Shown: positions 1 through 5,721 of the stretch, piece after piece
Position numbering within the stretch: the first letter of the stretch is position 1
Layout: every line of letters starts with the position of its first letter
Assembly: GCA_018882825.1 (NCBI GenBank)
Contig: VERC01000167.1
Location: forward strand, 1 to 5,721
From: Acidimicrobiia bacterium
Lineage (GTDB): Bacteria > Actinomycetota > Acidimicrobiia > Acidimicrobiales > Acidimicrobilacustridaceae
Direction of reading: 5' to 3'
Length of the DNA: 5,721 bases
Notes under the pieces: model-generated
Seen by the model: only the letters and a program-made list of their open reading frames with translations
Told to the model about the DNA's origin: nothing
Database searches by the model: none
Program-made: the position numbers and the translations under genes

Positions 1-365
1 CCGTAGACCTCGCTGGTCGAGGCCAGCACCACTCGGGCGTCGATGGCGAGACAGGCCTCGATCACGTTCTCGGTGCCCTGGACGTTGGTGTGGATGGAGC
101 GCAAGGGCTGCTCGATGATGTTGCGCACCCCGACGGCGGCGGCGAGGTGGAACACGAGATCCGTGCCGGAGGCGGCGGCGGTCAACGCGGGGGCATCGAG
201 GATCGACCCCTCCACCACTTCAACCCGATCACCGAGGTGGGCGATGTTCGAGCGACGCCCCGTGGAGAAGTCGTCGATGATCCGGACCTCGTGGCCCTCG
301 TCCAACAACAGGTCGACGAGGTTCGAGCCGATGAACCCGGCCCCTCCGGTCACGAGGATTCGCAC
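1..365 (-). CDS. NAD-dependent epimerase/dehydratase (extended SDR), N-terminal part, cut by left window edge
   Basis: Extended short-chain dehydrogenase/reductase acting on nucleotide-activated sugars in the cytoplasm (UDP-sugar epimerase, dehydratase or decarboxylase). Translating the reverse strand from a GTG at 365 gives about 121 residues that begin VRILVTGGAGFIGSN. This contains the dinucleotide-binding glycine motif (G7, G10, G13), acidic residues D31-D32 at the end of the second strand where NAD ribose is bound, D57 at the usual adenine-contact position, the H73-L74-A75-A76 turn and N94. The visible part ends with S116-T117-S118-E119-V120-Y121, the active-site Ser/Thr strand typical of UDP-glucuronate decarboxylase-like and GalE-like members. 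The catalytic YxxxK lies beyond the edge, so the exact reaction cannot be assigned. No ATG is available near this start, and a good ribosome-binding site is not evident: a GAGG lies about 20 nt upstream, too far. It is divergent from the GT39-like gene, which suggests a shared role in envelope sugar metabolism (inference). Confidence 0.9.
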   Translation of the reverse strand, partial: MRILVTGGAGFIGSNLVDLLLDEGHEVRIIDDFSTGRRSNIAHLGDRVEVVEGSILDAPALTAAASGTDLVFHLAAAVGVRNIIEQPLRSIHTNVQGTENVIEACLAIDARVVLASTSEVY

Positions 366-404
366 CCGACGAGCGTAGTCGCCGACCTCGGAGGGGCCCG
401 CCGC

Positions 405-416
405 CGCAGGCCTGCG
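405..416. promoter_or_regulatory. 12-bp perfect palindrome in the divergent intergenic gap (possible operator)
   Basis: CGCAGGCCTGCG reads the same on both strands and sits in the 56-nt gap between the divergently transcribed epimerase and glycosyltransferase genes, ending 5 nt before the TTG at 422. Its first half includes the only AGG near that TTG. A palindrome here could be a dimeric regulator site or a small hairpin over the translation start. Palindromes of this size also arise by chance in GC-rich DNA, so the regulatory role is only a suggestion. I could not recognise a -10 or -35 box in the gap. Confidence 0.25.
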
Positions 417-421
417 AACCC

Positions 422-1924
422 TTGGGGCGCAAGGGCCGACACGCCCGGGCCAGCAGCGGGACGACCACTACGATCGCCCCGGTGTCGTCCTCGTCCCGCC
501 CCACCCGGGGCTTCCTGCTCGCCCTGGCGGCGATCTGTGTGCTCGGAGCGGCGATCCGCATCGGGTTCGTCGTGTTCGTCAAGCAGGACCCGTCGATCTG
601 CTCGCCGGCCTCGATCGAGCAGTCGATCCTCCAGCAGGCCACCGGCAAGGTCCCCAAGTTCGTCGGTAAGGCTCCGGACAACATCTGCGGTGACGCGCTC
701 GTCTACCACGACGGCGCCAACCTCCTGGCTGAGGGCGAGGGGTTCATCTCGCCGATCCGGTGGATCTACGACGACGGGGTGCGTTTCCAGTCGGCCGACC
801 ACCCGCCCCTCTACAACGTCTACCTCGCCGGTTGGTCGGTCGTGGGACTCGACAGCGTCCTCGCCCATCAATTGGCCAGCGTGTTGCTCGGTGTCGCCTC
901 CATCGCGCTGGTCGGGCTCCTCGGTCGACGACTGGTGAGTGAGCGCGCCGGACTGCTGGCCGCGTTCCTCACCGCCATCTACGTGTACATCTGGGTCAAC
1001 GACGGACTGGTGATGTCCGAGACCATCTCCATCACCGCCGTGGCGGGCCTGTTGCTGCTCACCTATCGCTACATCGCCGAGCCGACGCGCGCGAACCTCG
1101 TGTGGCTGGGGATCGTCACCGGCCTCACCGTGCTCACCCGTGCCGAGATCGCGCTGTACGTACCGATCGTGCTGCCGTTCGTGATCTGGTGGTCACTGGG
1201 ATCACGAGTGCGTGACCTGCGGAACGACATCGGTCGACTGTGGAGACCGTGGCTGGGGCGCACGATCGCCATCGGCGCGATCTCGGTGGCGGTGACCGCA
1301 CCGTGGGTGGTGAGGAACCTCGTCACCTTCGAGAAGCCCGTCACCCTCTCCACCGGTCTGGGCATCACACTCACCTACGCCAACTGTGACGCGACCTACA
1401 ACGGCCCAGCACTGGGTTGGTGGAGTTTCCCGTGTCTGGAACCGGTGCCGAACGAGCCCGATCAATCGCTCGATGAGGTCATCCTGCGCCAGCGCGGCAT
1501 CGACTACATCAAGGCCCATCTCGACGAGGTGCCGAAGGTCGTGGCCGCACGCGTGGGGCGGGTGTGGAACGTGTTCCGACCGTTCCAACAGATCGAGTTC
1601 GATCAGTACGACGACCGGCCGCTGTGGACGAGCCGGCTCGCCCTCGGGCAGTACTACCTGTTGATGCCCCTGGCCGCGTTCGGCGCATGGGTGGTGCACC
1701 AGCGCCGCAAGGTCCTGTGGCCGTTGCTGTCGATGTACGCCATCGTCACGTTCACCGCGGCGACGTCGTACGGGTCCACCCGATTCCGCACCACCGCCGA
1801 AGTGGCGACGGTCGTACTGGCCGGTATCGCCCTCGATCGCATCTGGCAATGGCTGTCGGACCGCCGCACGACGGCCGAGGCCGCGCCGGTACCCTCGGGA
1901 AATGGCATCGATGTCCGAACGTGA
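422..1924 (+). CDS. GT39/PMT-like polytopic membrane glycosyltransferase
   Basis: Probable GT-C fold integral membrane glycosyltransferase that transfers a sugar from a polyprenyl-phosphate donor to an envelope acceptor on the outer face of the membrane; donor and acceptor are not determinable. The 500 residues start with a basic, Ser/Thr-rich cytoplasmic tail and a first membrane helix at about 31-53. A large outer loop follows, with D91, Y95, D97 and the H127-P-P-L-Y131 motif characteristic of GT39/ArnT-like enzymes. About nine more hydrophobic segments follow (near 147-168, 176-193, 203-217, 226-240, 243-260, 279-297, 409-426, 431-449, 460-475). S199-E200 and L238-T-R-A-E242 match conserved loop positions, and Y450-G-S-T-R454 plus E460 match the usual C-terminal loop. 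A second outer domain spans about 300-405. Cysteines C60, C89, C322 and C338 fall in predicted outer loops. The start is uncertain: TTG 422 has a weak GCAGG 11 nt upstream, and GTG 482 is an in-frame alternative that keeps every membrane segment. The 3' end overlaps the PAC2 gene. Confidence 0.87.
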   Translation: MGRKGRHARASSGTTTTIAPVSSSSRPTRGFLLALAAICVLGAAIRIGFVVFVKQDPSICSPASIEQSILQQATGKVPKFVGKAPDNICGDALVYHDGANLLAEGEGFISPIRWIYDDGVRFQSADHPPLYNVYLAGWSVVGLDSVLAHQLASVLLGVASIALVGLLGRRLVSERAGLLAAFLTAIYVYIWVNDGLVMSETISITAVAGLLLLTYRYIAEPTRANLVWLGIVTGLTVLTRAEIALYVPIVLPFVIWWSLGSRVRDLRNDIGRLWRPWLGRTIAIGAISVAVTAPWVVRNLVTFEKPVTLSTGLGITLTYANCDATYNGPALGWWSFPCLEPVPNEPDQSLDEVILRQRGIDYIKAHLDEVPKVVAARVGRVWNVFRPFQQIEFDQYDDRPLWTSRLALGQYYLLMPLAAFGAWVVHQRRKVLWPLLSMYAIVTFTAATSYGSTRFRTTAEVATVVLAGIALDRIWQWLSDRRTTAEAAPVPSGNGIDVRT

Positions 1925-2771
1925 ACTCCCGCATCTGCGTTGGCGCTCACGACCCGAGCTCGATCGCCCGGTGATCCTCGCGGCCTTCGCCGGGTGGAAC
2001 GACGCCGGTGATGCCGCCACCACGGCCACCACCTACATGGCCGAGCACTGGAACGCCCGGCCGTTCGCCGACATCGATCCCGAGGTCTTCTACGACTTCA
2101 CGGTCCCCCGTCCCGAGGTGCGGTTCGACCTCGACGGTTCCCGTCGTGTCGACTGGCCCACCAACGAGTTCTCGGCGGCGACGATCCCGCCCGACGGCAC
2201 CTCGGTGATCGTGCTCACCGGAATCGAGCCCCAGTTGCAGTGGCGGACGTTCTGCGAGCACGTCCTCGGCGTGGCGATCGCCACCGATGCGCGGATGGTG
2301 GTGACCATCGGCGCGCTGTTGGCCGAGGTTCCCCATTCACGACCGGTGAACGTGTTCGGCACCGCCTACGACGAGCACAGTGCCGATGCGCTCGATGTGC
2401 GACCATCGCGTTACGAGGGCCCCACCGGCATCACTGGTGTGTTGCACAACGCCTGCAACAACGCCGGGATCCGTTCAGCGGCACTGTGGGCAGCGGTCCC
2501 GACCTACGTTCCCTCGGCCCCGTCGCCCAAGGCGGCGCTCGCGCTCGTACAGCGCACTGCCCGCATGCTCGAGGTCACCATCGACACCGACGAGTTGAAG
2601 TTCGCCACCGATGCCTACGAGCACCAGGTCTCCCAGTTGGTGGCCGAGGACGAGGAGACGACCGAGTACGTCGCTCATCTCGAGCGTCGGTACGACGAGG
2701 AACCGGAAGCCTTCAACGACGGCGAGAGTCTCGTCGACGAGGTGGAGCGCTTCCTGCGCGATCAGGACTGA
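1911..2771 (+). CDS. PAC2 family protein (proteasome assembly chaperone 2-like)
   Basis: Soluble cytoplasmic protein of the PAC2 family, whose eukaryotic relatives help assemble 20S proteasomes; the role of the actinobacterial members is not established. Counting from ATG 1911 (286 residues), the family is recognised from the N-terminal strand and loop PVILAAFAGWNDAGDAAT at about 20-37, a Y-D-F-T-V-PRP segment near 61-68, the I-V-L-T-G-I-E-P strand at 100-107, a V-T-I-G-A-L-L-A-E-V-P-H segment at 131-142, the E-G-P-T-G-I-T-G loop at 169-176, and the A-V-P-T-Y-V strand at 195-200. The C-terminal 60 residues are strongly acidic and probably helical, as in other actinobacterial members. The length is typical. 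ATG 1911 is preferred because a GGGA lies 10 nt upstream; ATG 1902 (289 residues) is in frame but only 1 nt from that GGGA. The gene overlaps the glycosyltransferase end by 14 nt in a different frame, suggesting translational coupling. No functional link to glycosylation is evident. Confidence 0.92.
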   Translation: MSERELPHLRWRSRPELDRPVILAAFAGWNDAGDAATTATTYMAEHWNARPFADIDPEVFYDFTVPRPEVRFDLDGSRRVDWPTNEFSAATIPPDGTSVIVLTGIEPQLQWRTFCEHVLGVAIATDARMVVTIGALLAEVPHSRPVNVFGTAYDEHSADALDVRPSRYEGPTGITGVLHNACNNAGIRSAALWAAVPTYVPSAPSPKAALALVQRTARMLEVTIDTDELKFATDAYEHQVSQLVAEDEETTEYVAHLERRYDEEPEAFNDGESLVDEVERFLRDQD

Positions 2772-2790
2772 ACCCGCTCGATCGGTGGGT
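2772..2790 (+). terminator. Weak hairpin directly after the PAC2 stop (doubtful terminator)
   Basis: ACCCGC at 2772-2777 can pair with GTGGGT at 2785-2790 (6 bp, including one G-U in the plus-strand RNA) around a 7-nt loop. It starts at the base after the TGA. No T-run follows, the stem is short, and on the minus strand the wobble becomes a mismatch. It may therefore slow plus-strand transcription but is not a convincing intrinsic terminator. It is the only folded element I can see in the 28-nt gap between two convergent genes. Confidence 0.2.
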
Positions 2791-2799
2791 CGGCGTGGC

Positions 2800-3510
2800 T
2801 CAGTCGTCGACGTCGTCGGTGAGATCGACGATCAGATGATCCCCGCGCCACACCGGCGTGCGCGGATGATCGAAATGCACGTCGACCGGGGCGCCACTGA
2901 ACGCGTGAGCAGCGAGCGGCCCCCAGAGCTCGGCCCCGACCGCCATCGTCGGCAGCGCGTCGAGCGGGAAGAACCCGACGTCGGAGGTCTCCAGCGGATG
3001 CGCCTGCAGGTTCCCGCCGGTCGCCCGACAATGGAAGACCAGTGAGTAGAGCGGCACGCTGGTGAAGCGCCGCTGCAAACCGTCGTACACGGCGAGGAGT
3101 TGCACGACCTCGCAGTCGATACCCGTCTCCTCCTTGACCTCCTTGACGGCGACCTCCGAGGGTGAGTACCCGATGTCGGCCCAACCCGTCGGGTAGAGCC
3201 ACACCCCGGAATCGGCGCGCTGCACGAGGAGGATCTCGTCGAGCTCATTCTGGACGATCGCCCCCACCGCCACCTTCGGGGTCTGATACCCCGGCACACC
3301 CTGTCCGACACCCTTGAGCCATTCATGAACGAGATCGTGTGGGTCGAACACACTGCCGGCGGCGACCCGGATCTCGGCGGCGATGGCCAGGATCTCCTCG
3401 AACCGTTCCCGCTCGTAGAGGCTCTGGGTGAACCCGAGGCCGGTGCGGGCCACACCCGACAACGCCTCGCTCCACCGGATGAGGTCCTGAGGCGTCACCG
3501 GATCGGTCAT
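2800..3510 (-). CDS. Nudix hydrolase with N-terminal helical domain (YjhB-like)
   Basis: Cytoplasmic pyrophosphohydrolase expected to cleave a nucleoside diphosphate linked to another moiety, using divalent metal. The 236 residues have two parts. A helical N-terminal domain (about 8-75, with L10-I-R-W-S, A21-R-T-G-L-G-F and the Y32-E-R-E-R-F segment) matches the N-terminal domain found before some Nudix domains, as in Bacillus YjhB. A Nudix fold follows from about 78. The Nudix box spans 109-131: G109, then K123-E-V-K-E-E-T-G-I131, giving the metal ligands E124, E127 and E128. The first box Glu is Tyr (Y115), and the preceding turn is Y106-P-T-G-W rather than the common PGGW; K replaces R at 123. 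T175-S-D-V-G-F-F follows, as usual in this subgroup. The C-terminal tail is acidic and ends DDVDD. The substrate is unknown. ATG 3510 fits the N-terminal domain, though no clear ribosome-binding site precedes it. It lies 22 nt downstream of glnD on the same strand. Confidence 0.92.
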   Translation of the reverse strand: MTDPVTPQDLIRWSEALSGVARTGLGFTQSLYERERFEEILAIAAEIRVAAGSVFDPHDLVHEWLKGVGQGVPGYQTPKVAVGAIVQNELDEILLVQRADSGVWLYPTGWADIGYSPSEVAVKEVKEETGIDCEVVQLLAVYDGLQRRFTSVPLYSLVFHCRATGGNLQAHPLETSDVGFFPLDALPTMAVGAELWGPLAAHAFSGAPVDVHFDHPRTPVWRGDHLIVDLTDDVDD

Positions 3511-3532
3511 GCCCGCACGCTACCGGCGTCGA

Positions 3533-5721
3533 TCAGGACTCGCCGGACCGGCCAAGTGAATGGAGAAGGGCCCGTTCGACCTCGGCCAGGTGTTCGTGAT
3601 CGGTGACCTTCCGGCCCTGCGCGTCACGGACATAGAACGAGTCGACGGCATCGGTGTCGATCGTCTGGATCTTGGCCGAACGGATGTCGAGATCGAGGTC
3701 GTGGAGTGCCCGGGTGATGCGCCAGAGCACGCCCACTCCATCGGGAGCGCGCACCTCGATCACGGTGGCATCGTCGGACAGGGCATTGTCGACGAGCACC
3801 TCGGCATGAGTGACCAGTCCGGGAAGTCGACGGGCACGGCGATAGGCCTTCGATCGTTCGGCCAGCCGGGCCTCGAGAGCGAGACGTCCGTCGAGGGCAC
3901 GCTCGAGATCGCGCACCACACGTTCCCACGGGATCTGATCACCGAAACCGCTACGCACGCGGAACTGTTCGAGGGCCATGCCCTCGTCGTTCGAATAGGC
4001 CGCGGCCTCGAGCACCGTGAGACCCGACAGCGACAGCACGCCGGCGACCCGCGAGAACAGACCGGGACGATCGGGGCTGACGACCACCAGCATGTCGTCG
4101 GAGGTCTCGATGATGCGGCGACGCTGGGCGAGCAGATCGCGTTGATGCGCAGTGGGGAATCCCCCATCGATGGCATCGGCCACCTCGCCGCCGGCGAGCA
4201 CGTGGGAGACCCGTTCGACGAGCACCCCGACGAGTTCCTCCTTCCATGAACCCCAAGCCGCTGGACCAGTGGCGGTGGAGTCGGCGAAGGTCAGGCCGTC
4301 GAGGAGATGGAGGACCTCGAGTGAGCCGACGCGATCGGCCACGTACCGGATGGTGCCGTCGTCGGACAGGTCACGACGGGTGGCGATGTCGGGCAGCAGC
4401 AGGTGCTCGGCCACCATCGTCTGGAGCACCTCGGTGTCGTGGGCGTCGAATCCCATCCGAGGCGCCATCTCACCGACGAGTTCGATGCCCACCACGGTGT
4501 GATTACCGGGATGCCCTTTGCCGATGTCGTGCAGCAACGTCCCGACCACGAGCAGGTCAGGGCGTTCGACGCGGTCGGCGACTCCGGCGGCGTTCGACGC
4601 AGCGACGAGCAGATGGTGGTCGACGGTGAAACGGTGATAGGCGTTGCGTTGCGGACGGCATCGCACCACGGCCCATTCGGGCATGATCGGTTCCCACAGA
4701 CCGAACTGGTCGAGCGTCTCGATCACCGCCACCGCCGGTCGACCGGCGAGGAGGAGTTCGACGAGGAGTCGACGGGCCTCCTCGTTCCACGGTCGGGGCA
4801 ACGGAGCGGCATCAGCCAGGCGGCTGAGCAGTTCACGCGACAGCCGAGCCTCGGCTCGGGCCGCCACCACCGCTGCGCGCAACACCAGACACGGATCGTT
4901 GCCCGGTTCGGCCCCGGGGGCCAACGACACCACGCCCTCGACGAGGGAGATGCCGGGCGCGTCATGGGCCGGAGCCCGACCCTTGCGACGGGTGGGACCC
5001 TCGAGTTGGGAGCGCACTCGCCACCAGAGGTCGTCCGAGATCCAGGCGATGGTGCGGGCCGCCTGCGACAGGGCCCGCATCAGGTCGTCGGCATCGCCGA
5101 CTCCGAGGGCCTCGGCCACTGCATCCTGTTCCTCGAGGGTGAGGACATCGGACGTCCGACCCGTGCGTCGGTGCAGTTCGACGCGGGCCGACAGCACGAT
5201 CTCGTAGGCCTCGGCTATGGCCTGTTCGTCACCGGGATGCAGGGCCATCCCGGCCAGACCGGCCCAACCGATGGCATGCACGTCGCGCAGTCCCCCGCGA
5301 CCGTTCTTGAGATCGGGTTCGAGCAGGAAGGCGACCTCTCCCGCCTTGTCGTGGCGTTCGATCCCCGACCGATCGAGTTCGGCCAGCCACCGACGAGACC
5401 GTTTGTGCCACAACTGACGGCCCTTGGTGGCCAGCTCGTCGGAGAGGCTCCGATCGCCGGCGAGATGGCGGACCGACAGCACGGCAGTGGCGGTGTCGAG
5501 GTCGTCGGCGGCCAGTGCCAACGATTCCTTCACCGTGCGCACGGCATGGCCCAACTTCACATCGGCATCCCAGATCGGATACCAGACCCGATCGGCGAGC
5601 TCACCGACCTCCACCTTGGGCGCGTGCAACAACCACACGTCGAGATCGCTTCCGGGTGAGAGTTCGGCCCGGCCGTATCCTCCGACGGCCACGAGCGCGG
5701 CGCCCTCCACCGGTCCTCCGG
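3533..5721 (-). CDS. glnD: PII nucleotidyltransferase/nucleotidyl-removing enzyme GlnD, 5' end beyond the window
   Basis: GlnD senses glutamine and modifies the PII protein (GlnB/GlnK) by nucleotidylation at low glutamine, removing the group when glutamine is high; it acts in the cytoplasm. The order is the full GlnD order, numbered from the GTG at 5710. The nucleotidyltransferase domain has G10-G-Y-G-R14 and S21-D22-L-D24, with D22 and D24 as metal ligands, then W47-D-A-D-V-K-L-G-H-A-V-R58. The linker carries E131-P-D-L-K and G139-G-L-R-D143. The HD domain (about 358-500) has Y358-H-R-F-T-V-D-H-H366, H394-D395-I-G-K-G and H404. Two ACT domains follow at about 540-585 and 649-700 (P546-D-R-P-G-L; V660-L-W-R-I). 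Both catalytic centres look intact, so a bifunctional enzyme is expected. The frame is open to the edge; E. coli GlnD has about 90 residues before GGYGR, so perhaps 50-90 are missing here. In Streptomyces and Corynebacterium this enzyme adenylylates rather than uridylylates PII, so the nucleotide used here is uncertain. Confidence 0.95.
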   Translation of the reverse strand, partial: GGPVEGAALVAVGGYGRAELSPGSDLDVWLLHAPKVEVGELADRVWYPIWDADVKLGHAVRTVKESLALAADDLDTATAVLSVRHLAGDRSLSDELATKGRQLWHKRSRRWLAELDRSGIERHDKAGEVAFLLEPDLKNGRGGLRDVHAIGWAGLAGMALHPGDEQAIAEAYEIVLSARVELHRRTGRTSDVLTLEEQDAVAEALGVGDADDLMRALSQAARTIAWISDDLWWRVRSQLEGPTRRKGRAPAHDAPGISLVEGVVSLAPGAEPGNDPCLVLRAAVVAARAEARLSRELLSRLADAAPLPRPWNEEARRLLVELLLAGRPAVAVIETLDQFGLWEPIMPEWAVVRCRPQRNAYHRFTVDHHLLVAASNAAGVADRVERPDLLVVGTLLHDIGKGHPGNHTVVGIELVGEMAPRMGFDAHDTEVLQTMVAEHLLLPDIATRRDLSDDGTIRYVADRVGSLEVLHLLDGLTFADSTATGPAAWGSWKEELVGVLVERVSHVLAGGEVADAIDGGFPTAHQRDLLAQRRRIIETSDDMLVVVSPDRPGLFSRVAGVLSLSGLTVLEAAAYSNDEGMALEQFRVRSGFGDQIPWERVVRDLERALDGRLALEARLAERSKAYRRARRLPGLVTHAEVLVDNALSDDATVIEVRAPDGVGVLWRITRALHDLDLDIRSAKIQTIDTDAVDSFYVRDAQGRKVTDHEHLAEVERALLHSLGRSGES

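Noticed and set aside
90..938. 282-codon plus-strand frame covering the left junction
   Set aside because: It runs antisense to the epimerase and then out of frame through the GT39-like gene, with Arg/Ser-rich, low-complexity translation typical of a shadow frame.
1202..2032. 276-codon minus-strand frame opposite the GT39-like gene
   Set aside because: The Arg/His/Gly-rich product has no membrane segments or motifs, while the plus strand encodes a coherent membrane enzyme and PAC2 start here.
2803..2830. Repeated GTCGTC/GACGTCGTC at the convergent junction as a possible terminator or repeat
   Set aside because: It is simply the codons for the acidic DDVDD tail of the Nudix protein; there is no T-run and no copy elsewhere that would make it a repeat element.
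2240..2839. 199-codon plus-strand frame across the end of the PAC2 gene
   Set aside because: It is out of frame with the well-supported PAC2 protein, and its Arg-rich translation shows no domain.
3560..4249. 229-codon open frame on the plus strand opposite the 3' part of glnD
   Set aside because: It is antisense to the ACT and HD regions, with no family resemblance and no independent ribosome-binding site of note.
4403..5659. 418-codon open frame on the plus strand opposite glnD
   Set aside because: Its translation is rich in His, Arg, Gly and Gln, shows no recognisable domain, and lies entirely antisense to an unmistakable GlnD. Long antisense open frames are a normal by-product of GC-rich codon use.
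1..5721. Mobile element, CRISPR array, tRNA/rRNA or defence-system signatures
   Set aside because: I searched by eye on both strands for direct repeats with spacers, terminal inverted repeats, transposase-like or nuclease-like proteins and cloverleaf-type sequences and found none; the window is almost completely filled by five ordinary coding regions.

Overview
The window comes from a GC-rich bacterial chromosome (visibly about two-thirds G+C, strong G/C bias at third codon positions, GTG/TTG starts). The gene content (an actinobacterial-type PAC2 protein, a GlnD-type PII-modifying enzyme and a GT39-like membrane glycosyltransferase) points to Actinobacteria, perhaps an Acidimicrobiia relative. 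The phylum is a fair inference; the class is a guess from protein style.

Layout. (1) Positions 1-365, minus strand: N-terminal third of an NAD-dependent nucleotide-sugar epimerase/dehydratase, cut by the left edge. (2) Positions 366-421: a short divergent intergenic gap containing a 12-bp perfect palindrome. (3) Positions 422-1924, plus strand: a polytopic GT39/PMT-like glycosyltransferase. (4) Positions 1911-2771, plus strand: a PAC2-family protein whose start lies inside the end of the glycosyltransferase gene, so the two are probably co-translated. (5) Positions 2772-2799: a 28-nt convergent gap with only a weak hairpin. (6) Positions 2800-3510, minus strand: a Nudix hydrolase with an N-terminal helical domain (YjhB-like). 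(7) Positions 3533-5721, minus strand: most of glnD, the nucleotidyltransferase/HD/ACT-ACT sensor that modifies PII, open at the right edge. glnD and the Nudix gene are 22 nt apart and form a probable operon transcribed leftward.

How they fit together. The epimerase and the GT39-like enzyme form a divergent pair consistent with making and transferring sugars to the cell envelope. The PAC2 gene is coupled to the glycosyltransferase by position, with no evident functional link. The glnD-Nudix unit concerns nitrogen sensing plus nucleotide-derivative hydrolysis; whether the two proteins cooperate is unknown. I see no mobile elements, CRISPR arrays, RNA genes or phage features. No intergenic stretch exceeds about 60 bases. 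Nothing here amounts to a new biological system; the findings are modest points about starts, motif deviations and gene junctions.
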